A DNA stretch of 64,000 nt from Gymnopilus junonius (taxonomy: Eukaryota > Basidiomycota > Agaricomycetes > Agaricales > Galerinaceae): the NCBI GenBank assembly GCA_015501075.1, contig JADNYJ010000021.1, positions 186,001-250,000 on the forward strand, given 5' to 3'. The position numbers and the translations under genes were made by a program. This document shows positions 1 to 10,687 of the stretch, in pieces; the first letter of the stretch is position 1, and each line of letters opens with the position of its first letter. A model generated the notes under the pieces. It had not been told where the DNA came from. It worked only from the letters and a program-made list of their open reading frames with translations, and searched no databases.

Positions 1-251
1 TGAAACATAGAACGACGATTCGTCGAGCGGCTAATGATAATAATAGTGCGCATTGCATTTGATTCTAAGATCCTAAGTGTCTGCATAGGTCAGCATCGGC
101 GTCACGTTCGCATGGTACAATTACAATGGACAGTCCAGCGTCAGAGAGGGTAAAGACATGATATAGTCCTACAATAAATGTGTAGCATAAAGTTTTTTTC
201 TTGATAATGAAGAAAGAAGGAGTTCATAAATGTGGCATACATCAGGGGATA

Positions 252-3200
252 TCATGAAGCAAGGCGAGGAGACCCGTTGCTCAGATTGTTTTTATCAGCA
301 AGAGCATTCCTGAGAAGCAACTCAATCCTCTCCTGATCTCTATTCGACTGCTGCAAGACATCCAACAATCTCGCCTCGCGACGCTCAGATAACGCTCTAA
401 CAGCGTCCAAAGCGCGTCTGACATCGACGTGAGCAGCAGCATTCGCAGATCCTGATGCCGAGCTACCATCCGAACCGTCACCCGTACCACCGCCACCGTT
501 GGTGTATCGTGGAAGCCCATCGAGGAAAGATGGTTTATGAGTGCGGCTAGTTCGGCGTCCTGCTGCGATGTGTGCAAAGCCTGAGCGTATATGACTCATG
601 TCGATCGAGTTCGAAAGAAGGGTTTGCCTGCGGATTGATCGTGATTTAAGGGCATGAAGCTTTGTGGTATGTGAAGGCGACGCTAATAATATCATAGTCG
701 CGTCTGTTTGACGATCCAGTGCCTGGAACTAGAAGGGAAATGGATGCCGTTGAGAAAAGGAATAACGTAGGGAGAAAGGTTGACTTACAGCTTGAATAAG
801 GTTCTCCCAGCCGACCTCCCATTTCCTTCGCCTTTTACTGACATTTTTGATGAAATCGGGGTGATACTCCAAATTTATTAGGTCGTCCAAATCATCTTCA
901 TCTTCCTCATCAACCCAGTCACCCTCATCATCACCACCGTCCACCGTTGTCGCAGGGGTATCAACGACGGCGAAGGGCAGAGGGTCTGGCACGAGGATAT
1001 CCTCCTTGATCACAGAATAGCCTTTGTCCTCTCCAGCAGTCTCTTCCCCAGACGAAGAAAGCTCGGGGCTCGTGTCTCTTGGCTGAGTACTTTCCACACG
1101 CCGGGAGGGGGCTTTCGAATATGCGCCTGTCTCATATTCCATTCTTCTCCTTCTTCCGGGCCGAGAAATTCGGCATGGGAAGAGCGATAGGCTGATGGCT
1201 GGGACTGGACTGCATGCTGGCAGTGTCAAGCATCGCGTTGCCCATCATCCTTTGTGTGTGTAGATACGCCCAATGATCATACATATGGTCCTGGAACGGC
1301 GTCGATCTCGGCGAGAGCGTCGAGTCAGTGATGTTGCCCTGGTTATTTTGAGCATACACTTGCCACTGCCTGGCGATCTTCTCACTGATATCGTTAGGGT
1401 CGACACCATTTGGGAAGGCTCCAAATCGTGAACTAGTTAGGGGGTGTTGACGGCGGACGTGACCAAATGGGTAAGGTAAGGAGACCCAGCATGAAAATGC
1501 CTCGAGGAAGCAGGCATATCTTTAGGATTGTAAGGAAGATAGGGCGACGGGGAAGGAGCAGCCGTTTGGCTGTGAGGTGTGGGTGGAATGGGTGCATCAG
1601 GTCTTGGCGACCCAAGATAGGACTGGATGTAGGCCGAAGTCGAGTCTTCACCGTAGCTGTGAAAGTCGTCAGGGTACACTTGAGGAGAAATATAACGCTC
1701 GTCGCCGCGACTTTGCTGAGAAGCGTGATCTTGGCCGTTGAGCCCGTACTCTTGAACATGTGAATAATTTTGGTACTGATGGCCATTGGTGTTGGTATTG
1801 ACTTGGATGGGCTGCTGGTGACGGTGGTCGACGTACTGCGGGGGTCTCTCCGACGAGGCCTGGACTGGCTGTTGAGGCGGTGCCGCCGATGTCTTTTGCT
1901 GTTGCTGCTGCTGTTCGAGGAGAGTGGTCTCTAAGCCCCGCATGAGATGCTCTGTCGTTCCATTCCTAGCTTTGGCACGATGATTCACTGGCACGGGTAC
2001 TCGGACTGGAATGTTCTGTCCCGCAAAATGCATCTCTCGATTGTCCTCCGGCAGTCCAGCAGTCGGTGATCTCGGAGTGTACCCGCCTTCCTCCTCAGTG
2101 CTGTCTCTTTCAGGATATTTAGGGTGCGTGTCTTCATGTTGCTTGGGTATAGCTTTCTCCTCATCGGGGTGGCTGGGCTGGAGGCTGTTAACCTGATTGG
2201 GCTCATAACGCTGAGCGGTCCCTTCAGGATTGAGATCTGATGATGGAGTGGGTGATGGGGAATGGAATGCTTCTTCGGCGATCCCTTCTTTCATTTGCCA
2301 AGTGCTGCCGCCACTAGCACCGTTGCCATTTTTAGAGCCAACCTCGTCCTCCTCTTGAAATGGGAGAGAACGATCTGGAGCGCGAGCAGCGATTGTTTGC
2401 GCCGGCGGTTGACTCTGGATGGGCGGTGCATTTAGACGGGCCTCGCCATTAGGAGCACGACGAAGGGTAGGGACAGCTGCCGCCTCGCGAGCATTGTATT
2501 GAGCGAGATAGCTGGCGGGATGAGGTTCTGCCATTACAAGGGGGGAGTGCTGGACCGGGGACATGCGCCGTTCCGGTGAATGCGACTGGCCTTGGGGGAA
2601 TGATTGGACGATTGGAGAGGCGGGTTGACGGCTTTGAGTCTTTGGGCTTTCACGAGCTACCAACTGCTCGCGTCGGCCTCGTTGCGCATTCTCGGGATTC
2701 AGAGGGCTGGATCTCTCACCAGGAGCTCGGGCCCTATCGACAGCGGGAGCCTTGCTTGGTATTGGAGACTCAGAACGAGCAGGGAGTGGATAAGAATGGG
2801 GTTGCTGATTCGACTGATACTGAGCTTGCTGTTGTTCAGCAGCACGATCGATGTCGGCAAAGAACTCTGGAGTCATCTGCGACTCCAGTTCTTGGAATTT
2901 GTTAGGATACCCAGCGGTGGGGGCACGGAGTGGGGGCCGTGCATAGTGTGAATTGACGTTGGGCTGGCTATGAGACTGTTGTGGACCTGGTGGAGGAGAC
3001 AAGCGGCGATCGTCTGGATAGCTCGCTGGATTTGGATGTGGAGGAGTAGGTAGAAGCCTGGCGACTTGACCGGGAGGTGGTGACCGCCTCACACCGATGT
3101 TGGGTATAGTGGGACTCGGTTGTTGTTGAGTCTGCACTGTCGGCTGGACGGGAAAGGAGGCCGCTGATGGGACCATTGGCATGGATTGTGCCTTCAAAGC

Positions 3201-3477
3201 TCGAGGCCTCTCACGAAGAGAAGGCGAAGGCGAAGCTTCCCTCGCTGGATGATTGAGCATCGCTCCTAAACAAAGGGCAAGATCAGCGTAAATTCTTTAC
3301 CGATGGGTAGATGATAAAGGGATCGCTCAAATGTCCAAGCGAAAGCTCGACGTGCAAGGGCAGAAAAGATAGCTCATGTGATAAGAAAAAGGGGGAGAAT
3401 GGATGGAAGGGCTTACCTTGGTTCAGCTGCTGTGTTTGTGGTGGTCTGCGAGATCGTTGGGGAGAATGGCTGGCCAT
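252..3477 (-). CDS. Long, mostly disordered fungal protein with conserved C-terminal segment
   Basis: I do not recognise a named domain. The start at 3477 opens a short exon (MASHSPQRSRR..) that joins in phase across a GTAAGC intron to the main exon at about 3266-1490. The protein is rich in Pro, Gln and Ser, with a poly-Gln run near 1903-1925, and looks disordered for about 600 residues. Downstream comes an acidic stretch (DEEDEDDLDDL) followed by a compact segment (KRRRKWEVGWENL), and after the intron 788-729 the segment FQALDRQTDATMILLASPSH. The last ~60 residues form a charged, probably helical tail (RRALDAVRALSERREARLL). The conserved part is therefore C-terminal. Two joins are weak: the intron near 1490-1438 needs a poor donor (GTCTCC), and the frame changes near 1141-1146, consistent with one extra A. 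The composition would fit a regulatory or scaffold protein, but this is inference. Confidence 0.75.
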
Positions 3478-4040
3478 TGTGTTTGTGAGAATTCTGGCAG
3501 ATTGCAGTTGAAGTGGGTGGAGGAAGGATGAGATTATGTACCGCACAAGCGAGGAACGATGATTTCTATAAGGTTGCGAAAGGCGCGTTTCCAACGTGTA
3601 CAACGTCAGCGCAACTCATTGAGGGGGAACAACGAGGTCGGCACCCGGGTTTGGAAGTCCTATTTTGCCTCGAGGCACCAAATCCCATTTGACCACTCCA
3701 GACAAAGAGAGGCTGTATTTAATGGCTGCATGTCTTCTTCCCAGCACGCTTGACACTTTGTCTTTGTAAATGAGGGTCGACACTTCATTTCCGAGCAGTA
3801 TATGGAGTCGTTCTGGGGAGGCAAAGACAAGAATGGTCGAAAATAAAATGTGGTCTTTTTGTTTTGGTGTGTTCAGCCTAGTTCCTGGAAAGGAAGGTCG
3901 CGCCTTTTGTATCTTCAGGGTCCTCTTCTCGTGACCTGCGTCGCGTCGGACGCGCCATGTTGGAGATTAAAACATTTCAGATTGCTCAGAGATATATGAC
4001 AAGAGAACATGAAAAATAAGAATGACATAAAAACCTAGCA
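3478..4040. other. Gene-poor interval with start of duplicated 3' flank
   Basis: This is the upstream region of the disordered-protein gene (start 3477) meeting the 3' flank of the first DUF6697 gene. From about 3843 onward the sequence closely matches 10475-10690, including the stretch around the shared phrase CTTTTGTATCTTCAGGGTCC, so the non-coding 3' flank was duplicated with the gene. I see no ORF worth calling here. Confidence 0.6.
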
Positions 4041-7000
4041 TCACAGAACGATGGGCCGAGACTTCGTACCCCTTGGAATGTACACAGGGCCTTGCTGGAC
4101 ATGGACATCTGATATCTCAATGAGAGCTTTTTTCTGTCTCTTCTTTGGTCTTTCTTCTTCCTCCTCCTCTTCCTCGTCATCAAGTTCAGTCAACTCAGAT
4201 TCTACAGATGCCTCCCTTTTCGTTCCAATGTTTGCTTGCGAGGCCTGACCTTGAACCTTCAATTTAGCTTTCTTGGTCTTTCCTTCGGCATTCTTGTTGC
4301 ATGTTGGCCTGACAGGCGGAGGTGGGGGGACCCAATGAGCCCACTGCTCGCAGAGTCGGCGTTGGAAAGCTTCGTCGTATCCGACGCATTTCAACGTGAA
4401 GACTGCGAGGTTCTATCAAAGGAAGTGAGAATCGAAGTAGACAAGAAAGACTCAGTATATACCTCTTTTCCGTCATCCAGTGCTCCCTTACATCCTCAGG
4501 TCCTGCCTCTTTAAGCGCACTTCAGTAAATGGCATCCATTCAGCTCTCGCTGGTTTACGGCCGTATACACTGCGAGCTACGATACGAGCACGGAGGTGAT
4601 CACCCCAACCCTTGTTTGCAAATTTTCTGGCACCACGCATTTTTTTACCTAATGTTACATCAAAAATTTTGGAAAAGGGAATCTGTCAGAAAACCATACT
4701 ACTGGACAAGGGCGAGCAATACGTACAGGAGGGTCAAGATCAAGCCATTCTTCCTAGAAAGTGAAATGGAGGGTGTGATTTCGTAGAACCCGATATACTG
4801 CCATTCACCACTTTTAAGTCTCACAAAAACTCTGTGTCTCCCAGGCCACCTCACATCCGCATTGGGATTTATGAAGAGGCCCGGATTTCCAGGAAACTGC
4901 GGAGCAAGCTGTTGGAATCTGGTTTGAGATACATGAAGTCGTTGAGACCGTGCTAGCCAAGTGCTTTGGTGCGATTTTTGGAAAAGTTTGTTGCATGTTG
5001 CCACCATAGACTGCAGACATGAAAGCTCTGGAGACAGCTGTGCTTCTAATATCTTCTTCCAAGTTCACCGGGTAGGGATCAACGCCTATAGGCCGTAGTC
5101 CGATCCCAAACGGTTTGAATACTGATCTCCATTTTTTCGGCTTTTTTACCGTGGATTTTCGGCTACGTTGAATAAACTGAATTGGAGATAAGCTGATGAA
5201 GTACAAAGAGGACGTACATTTTTCAATTTCTTGATTTTCTCGAAATCCTCCTTTTTGCGCTTCAAAAAATTCGCATAAGTATCAACCACAACTTCGACGA
5301 TCATGCGTTTGCGCTTTTTGCTGTTCTCTAGAGTAAGAAGGGCGGTGTCTTCCACTGCGTCTGGTTCATCCTTAATAATAATGACTTCCCGCTCCTCGTC
5401 ATGTACTACCTCAAGGGCAGCTATCCTCAACTTGAAACTCAGAGCGTTAGTAAAATCAGAAGAAAGTAGAGCAAAAGTCGAATTACTTCGGTATGATGTT
5501 GCTCTTGAGTATGGGAGGCAATATCCGCTGCTTCGTCAAAAGGGTCATTGGGCAAGATCGCCGGTTCTGATGGCTCCACCATGTCCACCTATTTGACACT
5601 TAGATTATTTAAATAAGGCAAGGGTGATGATGGATCCTTACGGGCTCTTGTGCTGTCTCTATATTGTCAGAAGCAATCGCGTCACTTAAAGCGTCGCCTT
5701 CGAAGGCGGAGTCCAGCGTAGGATCCACATCGGTCTATTTGATAGCAAAGTAAGAAGAGTTCGCAAAGCAAAGACCCTATGTTCCTACCATCTTGACGTC
5801 AGGGTTCTCTATGAATTCAATTTTCGGCTTCTAAAGCGCAATTTTAGTATCAGGTTTTTCTTAAAATTATAGAATTAGTCACTTCATCTTCCTTAAATTT
5901 GACTGTCAATAGTCCTAACCGTTCAGTCGTTTTCCGGACTTCTGGTTTCTGAACGTTTTTTTCTTGGCATTAATTCTCTTTCGCTAGCTTCAACTTGCTC
6001 ACCTGTTCTGCTTCAAATTTTGGAACACCTAAAATGCCCTGTAACGAAGGAGTACTTGAAGCCGAAACTTCTTGCTTGACTTTTTCGTCCTCTTGGACAA
6101 TTGAAGACACTGATTGTGCATCACCCTGTTCGTCACGCAAAAAGAGGTAAATCAAAATCCTAGGCAAAATCTCGGTCATAAAACCTACGCTTTCTTGTGC
6201 TATATTCACGCTAAAATCATTGGGATCCATTTCAAGCTTTCAACGACTTAGCTTTCAGTATTGAAAAATCTTAATGAATGACCATTTGCCTACCTCTTCT
6301 TCCTCGCATTCCACTCTCCCATGCATGATGTCTTCCAGGGATGTTTCATTACCGGCCTCGACCGTACATTTAGGCAAGAAATCTGATTTACTTTCATCCA
6401 GGTTGACTTTGACACGTTCCGAGGGATGCTGCACCTGTTCTGGATTCAAAGTTGTTTTATTGCCTTCCAAGTCACTTTTGACGCGTTCCTCATTTTTGCA
6501 AAACATTTCAGGCTTGACTGTCGGTTCCTGCTACATGACGCGTCTTAAGCGGGATTTTAATACTCAAGGAAATGATCATACATACCACCTTAATGATTCT
6601 TTTCATGTCTACGGGCTTCTGCTCTAATTTCTGCCCTAAAACTGCTTTTCCGTTCTCCAAGTCGACTTTGACGCGTCCCTCCTCTTTACGGGTTGGTTTA
6701 GAAGGCGGCGCCTGGTATGTATGTGAGCAGGTTTTCTACGTCGTGGGACGAGACAACTGGGGTGTAAGAATTGACGTACTTGGACCATTTCGGTGTGTTT
6801 GAATCCCTCTGCAGGAACCTTTAAAGACCGAGATGACACGTCCAAAGTGGTGTTCTTTGACTCTTCTTCCTTCACATCCAGGGGCTTCATGTCCTACAGT
6901 TTATACAGTTCAGTTGACAAGGAGAATGAGGAGTTTAGGATAGACACCGACAGTGACATCCTCCTGTTTGAAGGGCATACCCTAGACTATGAGCGACTGT

Positions 7001-7306
7001 GAAGTTCAGAGTTAAAAAAAAGTTTTCGTGAGTCGCGCCTTGAGAAACTTAATTAGACTCTGATGACCCTTACTTTAGATTGCTTCTTGGGTCTCATGAC
7101 ATTGTTCCCCGTTGTCAGCGACCGCAATACCATTATATTTGACTAATTTGAATTGGTAAAGATACAAATTGGCGAAATTTGAAGTCCATCGCTCAGTCGA
7201 TAGGAAAAGAAGGAAATCCAAGAAGGAAATCAAGGGGAAATAGTAGATCGAAAGTAGCAATAAAGTTGACGGGCCATTAAGTCAGCGCTGCACTGCCACC
7301 ACTAAA
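3843..7306. repeat. Segmental duplication, copy 1
   Basis: This segment is paralogous to 10475-14141 in the same orientation. Homology covers the DUF6697 gene, its introns, the 3' flank and about 400 bases of 5' flank, up to the shared phrase CACTGCCACCACTA near 7290-7305. Matching landmarks include TTGGGTCTCATGACATTGTT near 7086 against a near-identical stretch near 13927. Hydrolase A and its upstream region separate the copies. The boundaries are by eye. Confidence 0.75.
4041..6890 (-). CDS. DUF6697-domain protein, first copy (frame broken; possible pseudogene)
   Basis: This is the first of two duplicated genes; its partner is at 10688-13733. The likely start is 6890 (MKPLDVKEEES). The N-terminal half is acidic and low in complexity, built from many short exons, and contains repeats of the type GRVKVDLE. 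The C-terminal half holds the DUF6697-like domain: AVSRAFMSAVYGGNMQ, then RWPGRHRVFVRL, then GFYEI, then an RARIVARSVYGRKPARAEW block. It ends with a basic tail (RPKKRQKK) and RGTKSRPIVL. Relative to the second copy the frame breaks by one base at about 4953, 4928, 4753 and 4519, while the protein stays recognisable in shifted frames. That is either an early pseudogene or consensus error; the absence of nonsense substitutions leaves both open. DUF6697 has no known biochemical role that I can cite. The basic tail suggests a nuclear protein, which is inference. Confidence 0.6.
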
Positions 7307-7455
7307 TTTAGATCAATATCAAGCCTTTTTGAGCTCAAGTAGAGCATCCCTAGTCCGCGTTCTAGCCTGGTCAGATTTCTACAAATTTCTTGGATAAAAA
7401 CCGGAGTCAAAATGTATGGTACACAATGATTTACATCACAAAATCTCAAAGCAAA

Positions 7456-9933
7456 TCAAAAGAAAAAAGGCAAAGGAACAAAAGGATTCCTGCTCAACTC
7501 CGAAACAGCGGCGAACAACTCCTTCTCATCCTCCGTCATACTAGCTATGAGCGTCTGCTGAGGAGACTCCTCGTCCAATTCTCCCTTATTCAATTTTTTA
7601 CTATCATAATTAGAGAACGGAGTCCCTATGGGTTGGCAGACCGTTCCCGGTTGAGGTAATGTTCCAAGAAGGAAGTATGACCGGATGTGCGTCTGCGTGC
7701 ATATGGATGGTGCGGAGAGCGAACAGTGCTGCAAAAAGAGGAAAGTGAGCAGAATCTTGAAAGGTGTCAATAAAAGTTTGATTTTGAAGCGACTTACCCC
7801 TGCAGAGTCTTGTGTAAGAACAACAGAATCTCTAAAGCCCTTCGACATTTTCTTTGCTCTAAGACGAGGAAATCAAGCATAAGTTGCTTAACTAATTCCT
7901 GACATATGTCATGAACATAAGTACTTACGCCCATAAAGGTGTTACAGGATCTGTGGATTATAACCTCAGTGCTTCCTCGATCACAAGACACCAGTATTTC
8001 TTACCTGCTGTGTTTCCCACTAAAAGAATCGGATGGCTTGTGTTAGCTTCGAAAGGACCTTACCAAAATTCAGTATTCACAAAAGTAGACACCAACACGA
8101 TTCGAAATACTCACCTTGGAAGTGATCTTTAGGGAACCTCGGCCATCCTCTGCAAATCGTTCCAGTCATAAATCAGATCTGCAGTCCAACTAATCGCTCC
8201 AGAGGGATGCCTTCAGATACTTACACACAACCAAGTCTAATCCTCGCCCACCTATCTGCCCACCCAGAAACACTACTCAACATCTCATAATATTCCTTAC
8301 TTGACTGCAAATCTCCCGGCACATCATCCCCATCATTGCAGGCAATCGCAACCGTAGCATCCCTCAAACCATCGAAAGCATGTTTGGACGCATCACAATT
8401 ACATTCATAAGGAGGTGAGCTGGCTTTGTCAAATATCCGTGACCCATCACCCTTAGCTAGCGCCGCGAGGTCCTCAGCCAGTGTAGAGAAGCTGGCGTAA
8501 GGTGAATACAATGCTCCGAAAATAGCTGAACGGAGCATGCTGTAATCGAGAAGGCCATAGCTTTTGTCCGTTTTCATAGGTATGGGTTTGGAATAGAGGG
8601 AATCATAGAGCGCTGTGAGATTGCGCTCTATATCTTGAGGCGTTGGGGCCCAGAATTTACATCCTTCTGGCCCGGCATTTGCACAGCCTGTAAGGAAGCT
8701 TTCGAAAGCTTTGTCCGTATCGAGGAGATTGTTGGACCATAGAGCTGATTGATACTTTTAGTTTCGGACTCTAAAATATTGCTATGTACACTACATGTGG
8801 CATGATACGCACTGGCATAATAGTTTTCTGAGTCAACGACGCCGTCGATGACCATCCGCTCAATTTTATCCTTAAAGGCTCGAAGGTAAGTAAGCTGTAC
8901 AGTTGGAAGAGACTTTCACGCACAGGGAACAAAGCCGCAAAAGTGGCTCCCAAGACGGTACCATATCTATTGTCTTCTCAGAAATTTGTTGTCGAAATTT
9001 CAAGAAAAATCGCTTACGAGAAACCCCAATACTGTATCTTCTCCCTCCCATGTGCATATGCAATACTAAGCATATCACGAGCTGTGTTCTCCGTGTTGAT
9101 ATGCACCAAGTACCCATTATCCGTCTCCCCTGCAAGCCGCCCGAGGACAAAAGAGCGAGCCCACGCATGTGCAACACCATCCGAGCCAGAGCCATTGAGT
9201 ATTCCGGCATCCATCTGTCCAAACAGAGCGCGTTCGACGTCAGTTTTGAAGAATGAGGCGCGTGGGATGGACCTTGCAATGCCTGGAGAATTACCAACGA
9301 CAACTTTAAGTTCAAAACTGCTTGCAGAATGCTACCTTAATTGGATCCTCACCGCGAGGATCAAATCCTACAATGTCAAACTGCGGACCAAGAATCGTAC
9401 TGAAGTTGTCTCCCCTTGCCAAAACGGTGTCAACACCACTTCCACCAGGTCCACCTGGATTGAAAAGAACAGGACCGCGATATAAAGGGGAGCCTTCTTT
9501 GAATATGGAGGGTTTTCGTATGAGCGCGATCACTGCTTCCGGACCCTTGGGGTCAGAGTAGTTGAGAGGAACCTATATAAGACGATTTTTGGTAAATAAC
9601 TGGGGCTGATGAAAGACAGAGAAACAAAAATCACAATGAGGCGGGTGCATTGGCGTTCTGAGTAGCAATCCTTCCATTCAAGCCTCTTGGATGGAACGAG
9701 CTGCGAGTATAACATGTATGAGTGCCAAGGCACAAAAAAACCGACCACCCGCGTACCTTCTCCCAAGAGAATTCATCTACCGTTGATACACTTTGAGCAG
9801 GCACAGATGAGGGCTCATATTCTGAGAAAGAAAGACCAGTATAGTGCGAGAAAGTTGTGTTCAGAAATAGAACTCCTGCTAGGATGCTAGCGGAGACGGC
9901 CAACAAAAGTAAGGCACTTCTGGGTCGAGCCAT
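7456..9933 (-). CDS. TAP-like alpha/beta hydrolase (tripeptidyl aminopeptidase-like), copy A
   Basis: This is probably a secreted or membrane-anchored serine hydrolase related to Streptomyces tripeptidyl aminopeptidases, which remove short peptides from protein N-termini; activity is inferred from family. The start at 9933 gives a hydrophobic N-terminal anchor or signal (MARPRSALLLLAVSASILAG). Then come VPLNYSDP, the oxyanion-loop motif NPGGPGGSG (about 9440-9460), GFDPRG, the nucleophile elbow GFSYGT, VIDGVVDSENYY, a Cys-containing lid region (CNCDASKHAF, CNDGDD), the acidic motif DPVTPLW and the C-terminal TAP region HCSLSAPS, whose His is the likely catalytic one. The codon for the nucleophile Ser is split by an intron (TC at 9019-9018, A at 8966). 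I see no frame break. Paralogues lie at 28.7-31.0, 39.1-40.35 and 45.3-47.7 kb. This copy sits between the two DUF6697 copies. Confidence 0.85.
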
Positions 9934-10474
9934 AGGACTATGTCAATGCAATATTGACTACCGATTGAATGACAATATGAGAGACTCGTCAACTCCAGAG
10001 AATCGCCAGCAATGATGCATGATGGCTTACTTTATCAACCACCTTTCCCGGAATTTGGCATTGCACATGGCCTTCTGTCATGCCTGGGTGCCATCCGCTC
10101 CCGTGCACTCAAAAATGAAACTTCAAATCTTTGCGCAATTGACAAAACAGTGCTTCCCAGTCGAATAGGACGAAGTTGTTTAGTTGTGGCATGAACGGTC
10201 CCTTGCGGACAAGCAGTTCACAACGCCCGACGACGGCGACACCATTGATCTGCAGCGCCGATCCGATCCAACCCGTACCTTAATCTATTTATAGTGCGTC
10301 CCGTTTTTAAAAAGGACACGTATGGTTGAAAACAAAATGTTGTCTTAGAGGTTATCTGCAAGGTTTGACCAGAGGATTCTGCGTCTTCTGATTGGCTTGG
10401 GGCGGTGGGGCTTCGACTTATATGGGAATTCCTTAGGAATAATCCAACTTGCAGATAACCTCTCTTGACTCTTT
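9934..10474. other. Upstream region of hydrolase A
   Basis: No gene is seen here. The interval joins the 5' side of hydrolase A (start 9933) to the 3' flank of the second DUF6697 copy. The stretches around 10341-10365 and 10445-10465 share an inverted phrase (GAGGTTATCTGCAAG and its complement CTTGCAGATAACCTC), a possible stem or small repeat with about 85 bases between the arms. Confidence 0.5.
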
Positions 10475-10687
10475 TTGTTTTGCTGTGTTCGGCTTGTTTC
10501 CGGGAAAGGAAGGTCTCGCCTTTTGTATCTTCAGGGTCCTCCTCTCGTGACCTGCGTCGCGTCGGACGCGTCACGGTCTTGTTAATGTTGGAGGATTTGG
10601 CATTTCAGATTGCTCGGGGAGATATGACAAGAGAACACGAAAAATGAGAATAAAAAACAGTAACATAAAAAATCGAGCACGAAAACA

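Noticed and set aside
1467..1763. Plus-strand 98-codon frame inside the disordered-protein gene
   Set aside because: Antisense to the Pro/Gln-rich exon and without coding features.
8943..9485. Plus-strand 180-codon open frame
   Set aside because: It is antisense to hydrolase A, whose minus-strand exons carry clear motifs and introns.
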